Shown: one piece after another, positions 33,670 to 43,461 of the stretch | Layout: each line of letters opens with the position of its first letter | Position numbering within the stretch: the first letter of the stretch is position 1 | Assembly (NCBI GenBank): GCA_900291925.1 | Contig: UWYS01000002.1 | Coordinates: 496,001-560,000, forward strand | From: Thecaphora thlaspeos | Lineage: Eukaryota; Basidiomycota; Ustilaginomycetes; Urocystidales; Glomosporiaceae | Length of the DNA: 64,000 bases | Direction of reading: 5' to 3' | Program-made: the position numbers and the translations under genes | The notes under the pieces: model-generated | The model's database searches: none | Told to the model about the DNA's origin: nothing | What the model saw: only the letters and a program-made list of their open reading frames with translations

Positions 33670-34965
33670 CGTGAATGTGATGCGCTGTGCTGTGTTACTG
33701 TCGAGGCGTGGCGGAGGAGCGGCGCAAGACTTTGGGTGTGCTTTGGAGCAGAACGGCGTGAGGTTGGCAGGTGGTCGTCGTCGATGGAGATGACGGTGGT
33801 GGCAAGGGTTGTGGTGGCGGCGGCGGTGGCGGTGACGAAAGAGGGTCCCACCTGCGTCTACGCTGGCCGCTCAGCCCCCGCCCCACCGGCGGGCTCGCGC
33901 GCCAGAAAACGTGGAGCTGAGCCCCTGGGGCACGCGCTCACTCGCCCACTCCACTTCCGGCGCCCGTCTCGAGTGTCGGCCGGGTGCTAAAAGCGGGCGA
34001 TAGTTTTGCGGAACCGAGACCGGCGGAGAATTTACGATATGCGCGAGGACCCCGCGTGATGTGCGCCAGCGAGTTTGCCCGTGGGTGGGCGGCCATCATC
34101 GATAAGGACCGACGCCGCTGCGTACAGCGACACTCTCTTATTGATCGTGCGAGCGACGGGCAGCTCGCGCTTTTTTGTCAGAGGGCGAGACAAGAAACCA
34201 TTGCGATGGCGAGCGCCTGCCGTCTTGCCCTTCTCGCGCACGTTGCTGTTGGCCTGTTAGGAGTCCAGTACGAGACCGGCGAAGTCAGAGGGAAACAGGA
34301 CACGGAGGGGGTCCCTCTTGGACGTGCTGGACGAGACTGCCGGCGACGTCAGGGTCTGTCAGAAGAAAGGCCGGGTAGTTACAGGAAGATCTCGCTGACT
34401 CGGAGGCAACAAGAAAGAGGCAAATGCGAGAGAAAGCCGAGGCTGGCTCGCGGGTCGTTGATGGCGACGAGTGGCACGCATGGCGGGCGAGCCTGTTGCG
34501 TCGACGGGGCGACGATGGCAGGGAACATCCGAGGGCGGAGAGATACAGTAGACAAAGGAGGCAGCGAGGGGGACGCGGCACGCAGGGAAATTTTTCGGTG
34601 CACGCCAACAAGGCAAGGCAAAGAGGCGTGCAGGCGAGCGACTCCAACAAAATTGCTCGCTCGCCGCTCAACGCTGCGCCGCTCAACGCTGCGCCGCTCA
34701 ACGCTGGCCACACATCGATCTACTTTTGCGGAGTCAGCCCGATCGGCCCGCCCCTCTCGTCTCCGCAAGCAACATCTTCCTCCCTTCGCACCCCGCCATC
34801 GCCATCGCCACCGCTCGCCTCCTTTACATCCTCGCTCAACGTCGTCCACGCATCAACCCTTGATCGCAGACAGGAGGATCCAGCGCTTCGCCCGGTGCAC
34901 CGCATCGAAACCTAGACCACCACCACCACCACTCCTTTCACTTCTCTCTCGCTCCGTTGCTCAAC
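33670..34965. promoter_or_regulatory. Divergent promoter region between BXI1 and the NADH dehydrogenase gene
   Basis: 1.3 kb serving both flanking starts. It contains three head-to-tail copies of a 15-nt unit, CGCCGCTCAACGCTG, at 34662-34706, and one TACAGTA near 34542. A 335-codon plus-strand open frame (33984-34991) crosses it but looks like chance: it has no motifs, is Arg-rich and overlaps the first coding exon of the NADH dehydrogenase in another frame. Confidence 0.5.
34662..34706. repeat. Three tandem copies of a 15-nt unit
   Basis: Perfect head-to-tail repeats of CGCCGCTCAACGCTG about 260 bases upstream of the NADH dehydrogenase start. They may be promoter elements or replication slippage. 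Confidence 0.85.
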
Positions 34966-37049
34966 ATGTTCTCGCTCGCCGTCCGAGGTGAGTAGAGCAG
35001 CCGCTTGACGTCGCAAGCACGCCCTCCTTCTCGCGCGCCTTTGCTCGCAAGCAGAGCCTCTGTGCTGACCGCCGGACCTCTCCCATCGGCTCCTCTTGTC
35101 CTCCTCCCTCACAGCAACGTCGCGCCGCTCGGCCCAGAAGCTCTCGACCCGCAACTCGGTCGCCGCCGGAAGCAGCTCCCTCTTGCGCTCCACCGCTGCC
35201 CCCTCGAGTGCATCCTCGTCCATTCAGTCAAGGTCGATCTTCGGAGCAAGAAGCTGGAAGAACGAGAAGCTCGTCGTTCCCGAGACCCCCAAGACTGTCA
35301 TCGTAGCACCACCCACGCCCGTTCAGGGTAGCAGCTACGGCGGCAACGCGAACCGCAATGGAAATGGCAGCGGCAACGGCAGCGGCAACGGCAACGGCAA
35401 CGGCAACGGCAAGAAGCGCGGCTTCTTCAGCAAGCTCAAGACCACCCTCTACGTCGTCACACTGGCCGGCATCGGATCCTACGCATACTGTGAGTTTCCC
35501 CGGGGCTCTCTTTTGCTGCAACAGCCGCGAAAGGAGGATGGGGACGTGGCTTCACTCGCGCGCTATAGACCCGATCACTGACCTTCCAATACCCGCCGCT
35601 TCTGCTTCGCATGCTCGCCCCGCCGCAGTCGTCTACGTTGGACGACACCCGCCCACCCAGGAGCCTCAAGATCCCAGCAAGAAGACGATCGTCGTGCTCG
35701 GAAGCGGCTGGGCCGCCACGTCGCTGCTGAAGAGCATTGATACTGCCGAATACAACGTCGTCGTCATCTCGCCGCACAACTACTTCCTCTTCACGCCCCT
35801 GCTCCCCTCTGTCACTGTCGGCACGCTCGACGGACGCAGCATCGTCCAGCCGACCCGCCACACGACACGCTTCAAGGCGAGGGAGGTCAAGGTCTACGAG
35901 GCCGAGGCCGAGTACGTCGACGCGGTTAACAAGACCGTCACCTTTTCGGACAAGAGCGAGATCCAGGGCAAGAGCCGCCAGGTCACTATCCCCTACGACT
36001 ACCTCGTCTACACGGTCGGCACTGAGAACCAGACGTTCGGCATCGATGGCGTCAAGAAGCACGCCTGCTTCCTCAAGGAGCTGAACGATGCCGAAAAGAT
36101 CCGCGCGCGCCTTATCGACTGCGTCGAGACAGCAGCGCTCAAAGACCAGCCCAAGGAGGAGATTGAGCGCCTTCTCCACATGGTCGTCGTCGGCGGTGGT
36201 CCGACCGGCATCGAGTACGCTGCCGAGCTGCGCGATTTTGTCGAGAGCGATCTGATCCGCTGGTACCCGGAAGTGGCGGACAAGCTGCGCGTCACGCTGA
36301 TCGAGGCGCTGCCCAACATCCTGCCGCAATTCTCGCAGACGCTGATCAAGTACACCGAATCGACGTTCAAGGAAAACTCGATCGACATTCTCACCAAGCA
36401 CATGGTCAAGGATGTCGATGACACAAACGTCCTCGTCAAGACGCCGTCGGGCGAGGACAAGAAGATCCCCTACGGCCTTCTCGTCTGGGCCGCGGGCAAC
36501 ACGGCGCGACCGCTCACACAGCAGCTGATGTCGTCGCTCCCTGAGTCGCAGAAGAACCGCCGCGGCCTCGAGGTCGACGATCACCTACGCCTCAAGGGCG
36601 CGGAGAACTCGATCTTTGCCCTGGGCGACGCGACCGCGACCCAGTTTGCCCCGACAGCTCAGGCCGCCTCGCAGCAGGGCGCCTACCTCGCACGCGTCTT
36701 CAACCAGCTGGCACGCCTCGACATCCTCGAGCAAAAGCTCGAGTCGGCCAAGAAGGCCAACGCTTCAGACTCGGAGGTCCGCGGCCTCGAGAGGCAGGTC
36801 GAGAAGGCGGCTAAGGTGCGACCCTTCAAGTACTCGCACCAGGGTTCGCTCGCCTACATTGGCTCCGAGAAGGCCATCGCCGACATCCCGCTGCTCGGCG
36901 AGAACTCGATCGCCTCGGGAGGCGTGGTGACCTTCATGTTCTGGCGATCGGCCTACGTCTCGATGCTCTTCTCGCTGAGGAACCGATCGCTCGTCGCGAC
37001 CGACTGGCTCAAGGTCTCGCTTTTCGGACGTGACGTCTCGAGGGAGTAA
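34966..37049 (+). CDS. NDE1: Type II (alternative, rotenone-insensitive) NADH dehydrogenase, probably external, 605 aa
   Basis: Exons are 34966-34987 (only 22 nt), 35115-35489 and 35629-37049. Introns of 127 and 139 nt have GTGAGT donors. The N-terminus (MFSLAVRATSRRSAQKLSTR) is a mitochondrial presequence. It is followed by a Gly-Asn/Ser repeat linker encoded near 35350-35413 and a membrane span, TLYVVTLAGIGSYAYFVYV, expected to anchor the enzyme at the inner membrane facing the intermembrane space. Two Rossmann motifs bind FAD (VVLGSGWAATSLL) and NADH (VVVGGGPTGIEYAAEL). ALGDATATQFAPTAQAASQQG and the C-terminal membrane-binding FMFWRSAYVSMLFSLRNR complete the family pattern. No EF-hand insert is visible. 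It passes electrons from NADH to ubiquinone without proton pumping. Confidence 0.94.
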
Positions 37050-40000
37050 GCAAGTTGCCGCATCCGCTCAGCCTCCTCGAGGCCATACGTAGAACGCATA
37101 CACGCCCACACCGCCAAAAACTTATCGTGGCCGCTTTCTTCCGAGAGGGCGTACATATTGCACACGGACCAAGACCTACCCATAGACTTCCTGTATTTCT
37201 GTAGCGAGACTCCCTTAGCAATGTCGCATCACCGACAAACATAGACGACAAGTGCACCACGAGGAACAGGATAAAACCTCGTCCCGATGCGTCGTGTGAC
37301 CGAATGCGCTTGCGCAGACATTCAAGCGTACAGTCGACGCTCCCTGTGGCGGCAGCGCGAGTCTCTCCCGACTCGCACACCACCGGCAAGACGGGACGTT
37401 TGGATACGATATCGTCTTGGTTTCGTTGTAAAGAGTTCATCCTTGTCGTACCTCCTCGGTTTTCGAGTGGGGCGAGATCAGCCCGCCACGCTGTCACTCT
37501 CCGCATGCATCCCGGGTAGGGTATAGCAGAAGACGATCAGCGGGAAAGAAAAGACGCTCTCTCGAAAGACAAGCAAATGGAAGTGCTTAGCAGTCCCGTC
37601 GCGAAGATTGATTGCGAGCGGGGAAAGATGTCAAGGTTCGCACAGCGAAAGCTAGGAAGGCTGTATTTCGGCTCCGACGTTCGAAACGCCTTGCGGGACC
37701 GAAAGTTGTCGAATGCGGTCGTCCCCTCGCTCTGACGCTTTAAGAGCTGTATGATACCTCCTTCCCCTTGGCATTAGCGTCGCGTCTCCCTGCCCCCTAC
37801 CTGGGCAGAGTCGACATGATGTCATGGATGGGCGCAATACTTTACTCGTCAGTGACGTCTACTTACTTAGTACTTGCAATGCAGTGGAAGAGGGGCAGGA
37901 ATGGCGGTGAGGTTTTTGGTTTCTCGGGAAAGATTAAAGGGGTTTGGGGTGAACCATCTTGCACGGCTATACCTTACTTACCAACGCTATCGGTACCGGT
38001 GACGACGTTACTTACATATGACGGTTGACACTCTCGCACTCACACGAGCTCTTTCCTCATTGTTACATGAGACCTCGTGATCAAGCGTTTGTCTGGGATT
38101 ACGGTTCATAGGTGAGATGGGAACGACGTTCGAGATGGATCGCCTGTCGCGGAACGGCATCAAGGTGATTGCCGCGAGGCGTACAGTACCCAACAACGCA
38201 ACTTGTCGAGTCGACAGGAAGAACCACGCTAAATTCTGCAGACCTACTGTACGCCACCTTCCCCTGCTCAAGCCAAGGTCAAGGTCCAGATCCAGATCCA
38301 GATCCAGATAGGAAGCCATGCATGCCATGCCATGGAGGCGGTGACGCGACGGTACAAATGGCCGGTCAACGGCGATAAGTAACGTCTTGTGCCAGCTGAA
38401 GGCAGGTTGCTTGGATGCGAAAGGCGTTGCCACCTTGCGCACCAACTGCCGAGAACTGGAACGATTTGCGATCCGCGGACTTTTGTGATGATTACGACGC
38501 CATCTTTGTGGCGTCTTCGACGGGAGACGCGGGCGCCAGATTGTACGCTCGCTTGGACAGGATCCCGCCAGACGTTGCATCGGCGTCTGAGCGACTCGTC
38601 AGACCCTGAAGGATACAGTAAAGAAGCGTTGTCGGCTGTTGATGACAACCAAGTTAGTTCAGCGCAACCCCATTCGACCAACGTGGGAGGGAGTGGCAGA
38701 GATCCGTCTAGCTCAAGACGGGGACACGGCCAGGTGGTCGCAGAACGCTTGCAAGATCGGAGAGATGGTTGCACGACGTGCTCTTTTTCCCTGGCAAGCG
38801 TGGGCACGGGAAGCGACCATGTTGTAAGTACCGACGACGACAACGACGACGAGCTTACGGTACCAGCTGCTCAGGACACGGCTTCGAACCATCCCGGCCT
38901 GTCGCGCGCCGAAGCTTGGCGCAGATGGATGAATCACTCCACCCGTCCCAACTTACGGAGGTCAAGTGCGTGTGCCTCCCCTCCTACGTGGTTTCTCTGG
39001 AGCCCGGTCTTTGCCCAGCGTTGTTCGTACGTTGGATGCTGCACAAAGTCGCTACAGTACCGAAGGGCTAGGAGGAAAAGACGGCTCAGTGGTCATCCTA
39101 CAGCACGATTCGGCTGAGACTGTGAGGAAAGCAGACGGACTAGAGGAGCACAGGGCGCGCGAGGACGAAAACAAGCTAGCTACATGCAGGGGCGAGCGGG
39201 GACATGAAGAGAGGCAAAGGGCGGTGGAAAAGGAGGCCAGTCAATGGCGCCGACGACGAGAGAGGCCATGGCGGCAAGGAGAGGCGCAGAGGAGCGCCAG
39301 CGAGCCAAGCGTGCCAAGCGTGCCGGTGCTGCTCGCTCGCAGCAAAGGGGCGTGGCCGCCCTCAACAGATGAGATCTGTCGTCAAAGGGAGGGAGCCGGG
39401 CCGCTCGCACGCCTTCGGGGCGGAGTGAAAACAAGCAGGCCCCTATCGGCCCTTCCTGGGAGAAGGGCATGCACCACAGAGGGGCTGTGGCGAACGACGG
39501 CTCCATGCAGGCCTCGGAAGCTATACTGTAGCTGAGCCGTACACACTCTCAGTGCGTACAGTAGACAGGCCCTCGCGTCTGGCCCAGTGCTGCCAGCCAC
39601 ACTGGTGCAGTAACTTACAGTACATACACACTACTGTTCAGTCCAGTCCTGTGCATACTGTACATACAGTACAAACGCATGGAGCCTCTGTGTATGTACA
39701 TACAGCACTCACCTGGCGTCGGCGTCCCCGCGGCGCCCATGAGCAGCGATCGTCGAGATCCGCCTTGTCTCGAGGCTTCGGTCGAAAGGTTGATATGTGG
39801 GAAAGTTGCGGTGCCTCGCGTTGCTCGTGCCGGCGAGGCACTGCTGGCCACTCGATCTGTCCAACGATGCAGCGAGACTGTGAGCAGGACAGCCAAGGAG
39901 AACAGGCAATCCCCACCCCACGCCCGCAAGCCTCGACGGGCGGGGATCGTCGGCAGTTTCGGGCTTTGGCTGATTGGTCCCCGAGGCTCCGAGGCCCAGG

Positions 40001-40476
40001 CTTACTGACCTTGACGACTATTGTTTTGATCGCCCTGCCCACGCTCCGGGAACGGTGGGTCCGAGCTGTGCAGGACGAGCGCCGTCTTGAGGCGGCCCAG
40101 CAGCCGCGAGACCCAGGCATGGTTCGAGATGAGTATGTACCTGTGGGTGCTTGCTACTTGGTGCCACATCGTCAGTTGGCAACCGAGGCTCTCCAATGCC
40201 TTGCCTGCGTGCGAGTGCCACCTGCAATGCAGGCCGACGCTCCCTTCCCCCTTCTACTGTATGTATTCCGCCCCTCGCAAAGCCCCGAACGGTTCCATGA
40301 TATAAGTCTAGCGCCCTGGTGTAGACTCGCCACCGCCACCGCCACCGCCACCGCCACCTCTACCTCTTTTATCCCTACGATCTCCTTGCCTCCCGTGCCC
40401 CTTTTCCTCACCCTCTCTCCCCGCCCTTTACCCAAGTTCCGCGCGCACCACCTCCGTTTCCCCCGGGCTCGCCAAC
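37050..40476. other. 3.4-kb intergenic region with clustered TACTGTA/TACAGTA motifs
   Basis: No gene is recognised. TACTGTA or TACAGTA occurs near 38186, 38249, 38614, 39053, 39524, 39557, 39615, 39657, 39665 and 40255. A perfect 14-base palindrome, TGTATGTACATACA, lies at 39691-39704. An AGATCC hexamer tract spans about 38284-38310 and a CCACCG/CCGCCA tract about 40330-40358, just upstream of the GMC oxidoreductase. The last 100 bases are pyrimidine-rich leader. Open frames in this stretch lack family motifs. Confidence 0.5.
38284..38310. repeat. AGATCC hexanucleotide tract
   Basis: Four to five near-perfect copies of AGATCC/CCAGAT in the intergenic region. No function is suggested. Confidence 0.8.
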
Positions 40477-42390
40477 ATGAAGTTCACCGTGCTCGCTGTC
40501 GCGAGCCTCGTCGGTGCGGCCGCGGCCAGCCCTGTCGCCTGGAGCCAGGTGTCGCCCAGGAGCGACCTCGCCGCTTGTGCCGACTTCGACGCCCTCCTCG
40601 CCTCGCGCTCCATCTCCAACAACGCCCAGGAATTCGCCTCGAGCAGCTACGACTACGTCGTCGTCGGCGCCGGTACTGCCGGTCTCGCCGTGGCCGCCCG
40701 CCTTTCTCAGAACGGCAAGTACACCGTCGGCGTCCTCGAGGCTGGAGGAAGCGGCTTCGGCGTCGGCATCATCGACACGCCCGGACAGTTTGGCGCCGAC
40801 CTCGGCACCATCTACGACTGGAACTACACCACCGTCGCCCAGGCCGATGTCCCCTCGTCCGGCTGGCCGAGAGGCAAGGTCCTCGGCGGTTCCTCGGCGC
40901 TCAACTTCCTCGTCTGGGACAGAAGCTCCAAGTACGAGATTGATGCCTGGGAGGAGCTGGGCAACCCCGGCTGGAACTGGAACACCCTCTACCGCACCAT
41001 GAAGAAGGCCGAGAGGTTCACCGCCCCGAGCGCCGCCAACGCCAAGAAGCTGGGCTACACGCCCGTCCCCTCCAACTACGGAAGCTCGGGCCCCGTCCAG
41101 ATCTCGTTCCCCAAGTACATCAGCCAGCAGGTCCAGCGATGGATCGGTGCGCTCAACGAGCTCGGCATCCCCACCAACACCCAGCCCGAGGCTGGCGACA
41201 ACACCGGCGCTTCGCAGCACCCCGCCAACATCAACCCCGTCAACAGCACCCGCTCCTACTCGGCACCCGCCTACCTCTTCCCGAACCAGGCGCGCAAGAA
41301 CCTCAAGGTCCTCACCAACGCCCTCGCCACCAAGGTCAACTTCCGGAAGACGCGCGCCGGCCTCAAGGCGACCAGCGTCTCGATCAAGAACGGCGGCGCC
41401 AGCTACACCGTCCGCGCCAACAAGGAAGTCATCCTCTCGGCGGGCACCGTCAACACCCCGCAGCTGCTCGAGCTCTCGGGCATCGGAGGTAAGGCGCTGC
41501 TCTCGTCGGTCGGCATCGAGACCCGCGTTGATCTGCCCGCGGTCGGCGAGAACCTTCAGGACCACACCTACTCTGCCACCGTCTACAAGCTCAAGCCCGG
41601 CTTCAACACCCTCGACAGCCTGAGGAACAACGCCACCTTCGCCGCCGAGCAGGCCGCCCTCTACAAGGCTGGCGGCGCCTCGATCCTGACCGAGACCGTC
41701 ACCTCGATTGGCTACGTCTCGCTCGAGCGAGTTGTCGGCGCCAGGCGCGCCGCCAAGATGATCGAGGAGGCCGAAGCCTACGTCGCCAAGTCGACCGCCC
41801 CGTACAAGGCGACGCTGCAGAAGCAGATCGAGTTCCTCAAGAAGCGCGCCGACACCGTCGGACAGATGGAGCTGATCGGCATTGACGGCTACTTTGCCGG
41901 CACCGGTGCTCCCGCCTCGGACTCGACCTACTTCACCATCCTCGCCGCCCAGCAGCACCTCCTCTCGCGCGGCAGCATCCACATCACCTCGAACGACGCC
42001 TCCGTCTACCCGACCATCAACAGCAACTACTTCACCGCCCCCTTTGACCTCGAGCTCGCAACGGCCGGCACTGCCTACACGCGTCAGATCGGCCTCTCGA
42101 AGGAGTACGCCGACATGGTCGACAGCCAGGCCTGGCCTGCGGCCGACCGCGACCTGACCGAGTACACGCGCACCACCAGCGTCACCGAGTACCACCCCAT
42201 CGGCACTGCGAGCATGCTCCCGCGCAGCAAGGGCGGCGTCGTTGACCCCAAGCTCAAGGTCTACGGCACGACCAACCTCCGTGTCATCGATGCGTCAATC
42301 ATGCCGTCGCACATCGCTGCCCACGTCCAGGCCACCATCTACGGTATCGCCGAGTACGGTGCTGAGCTGGTCCAGCAATCCGCGTGGTAA
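40477..42390 (+). CDS. Secreted GMC-family flavin oxidoreductase, 637 aa
   Basis: A single exon. An N-terminal signal peptide (MKFTVLAVASLVGAAAASP, cleavage after about Ala17-Ala18) indicates secretion. The FAD-binding beta-alpha-beta motif is DYVVVGAGTAGLAVAARL (about residues 58-75). GMC signature 1 is GWPRGKVLGGSSALNFLVW and signature 2 is EVILSAGTVNTPQLLELSGI. The active-site pair is His573 in EYHPIGTASML and His616 in HIAAHVQA, with the 43-residue spacing of glucose oxidase. Substrate cannot be told from sequence: aryl-alcohol, glucose, methanol and choline enzymes share this fold. Asn-x-Ser/Thr sites are present. It stands alone with no peroxidase or CAZyme neighbour. Confidence 0.95.
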   Translation: MKFTVLAVASLVGAAAASPVAWSQVSPRSDLAACADFDALLASRSISNNAQEFASSSYDYVVVGAGTAGLAVAARLSQNGKYTVGVLEAGGSGFGVGIIDTPGQFGADLGTIYDWNYTTVAQADVPSSGWPRGKVLGGSSALNFLVWDRSSKYEIDAWEELGNPGWNWNTLYRTMKKAERFTAPSAANAKKLGYTPVPSNYGSSGPVQISFPKYISQQVQRWIGALNELGIPTNTQPEAGDNTGASQHPANINPVNSTRSYSAPAYLFPNQARKNLKVLTNALATKVNFRKTRAGLKATSVSIKNGGASYTVRANKEVILSAGTVNTPQLLELSGIGGKALLSSVGIETRVDLPAVGENLQDHTYSATVYKLKPGFNTLDSLRNNATFAAEQAALYKAGGASILTETVTSIGYVSLERVVGARRAAKMIEEAEAYVAKSTAPYKATLQKQIEFLKKRADTVGQMELIGIDGYFAGTGAPASDSTYFTILAAQQHLLSRGSIHITSNDASVYPTINSNYFTAPFDLELATAGTAYTRQIGLSKEYADMVDSQAWPAADRDLTEYTRTTSVTEYHPIGTASMLPRSKGGVVDPKLKVYGTTNLRVIDASIMPSHIAAHVQATIYGIAEYGAELVQQSAW

Positions 42391-43461
42391 TTATCCGGTG
42401 TCGGTCGTTGGCGTTGGGCCGTCGAGGTCGGAGAGCGGGATGGCCGGCGAGCCACGATGAAGGACGTCGAGGACTGACGATCCTCCACCCCCCATCTTAC
42501 CTTCCTCGATCATCTTTATTGTAGTGGTGTTTGCAAGCATCGCGGATGAGGTGTCAGTCTCTTTTTTCCGTCTTTCATCTTTCGCCTTCTCTCTTCCTCG
42601 TCGTCAGCAAGATCACTCTTCCAAGCGCTCTTTCGACGTGGTCGCAGCCGAGCACTGTCGGCATGGGCGAGAGCGTCGAACGACCGACGCAACACAAGTC
42701 AAGTCACCCTCTCCACCCGTGCCTACGGCCTCGTTCAAGCTTTCCCTACCCTTCGCCCTACTCGCGGGATATCCTCATGCCCCCCTCTTCCCCGTCTAGA
42801 TGGAGGAGGGGTGCGCGAATCACCCTTCGTTATTTGTAAACGTCTGCTGCTGCCCTGCTTACTCAATAGATTCGTAACATCTCCTTCGATCCCGTGCTCG
42901 CCAACAAGAAGCACATTTTGACCTCATCACGCTGGACCTCTCTGTCAGTGATACGGCAACGCGACCTCTTCTGTATGTGCTTGCTTGCTCGCCTGGGCTG
43001 TCAGGTCCATGTGAGGAGCGTTAGTGTGAAGGTGGCTGTGCTGGGCGTCGAGGATGGCAGTCTGTAGCCGAGGAGCGCGGATAAGCAGATGGTCCTGGCG
43101 TCCCGCGCTCCCACCCTCATCACGGATGGGAGGCGATCCAAAAGCGCCATCTAGCATTGGCCAAATCCGGCCTATCGAAGCGGGTGACCCGACGTGAAGA
43201 GTGAGGGCGAGAGTTTGGCGAGGTTAAGATGTGACGGGTGAGGGGAGGGCGCCACCCGCCGAGTTGTTCGGGACTCGGTCCGTTGGCGTCGGCTGCCCCG
43301 CAGGAGGCGCGGCGCGGCCGTCCACTTGAGACTTTTTTTTCTTCCCGCCAGCCGCGCCGAATTCGGAAGAGCCGAATGCTACTGTATCAAGCCATGCTCC
43401 TCTTCTCCCCATCACATCACCCTGCTGTAAGCTTTTCCGCCATTCCCTTACCCACCCGAAC
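42391..43461. other. Intergenic region between the GMC oxidoreductase and PUS7
   Basis: About 1.07 kb between two plus-strand genes. CT-rich 3' sequence follows 42391, and a promoter for PUS7 lies at the right. A TACTGTA is near 43381, 80 bases upstream of the PUS7 start. No gene or RNA was recognised. Confidence 0.5.

Noticed and set aside
33984..34991. 335-codon plus-strand ORF in the BXI1/NDE promoter
   Set aside because: Arg-rich chance frame containing the 15-nt repeat and overlapping the first coding exon of the NADH dehydrogenase in another frame.
38870..38910. Possible tRNA T-arm (GGTTCGAA-like on the minus strand)
   Set aside because: The flanking bases do not form a five-pair T stem and no matching A box or acceptor stem is found.
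39552..40943. 463-codon plus-strand ORF overlapping the GMC gene start
   Set aside because: Different frame from the certain GMC coding sequence; its right half is a frame-shifted reading of that gene.
40408..42195. 595-codon minus-strand open frame opposite the GMC oxidoreductase
   Set aside because: Antisense artefact of GC-rich third positions; low-complexity Gly/Val/Glu sequence.
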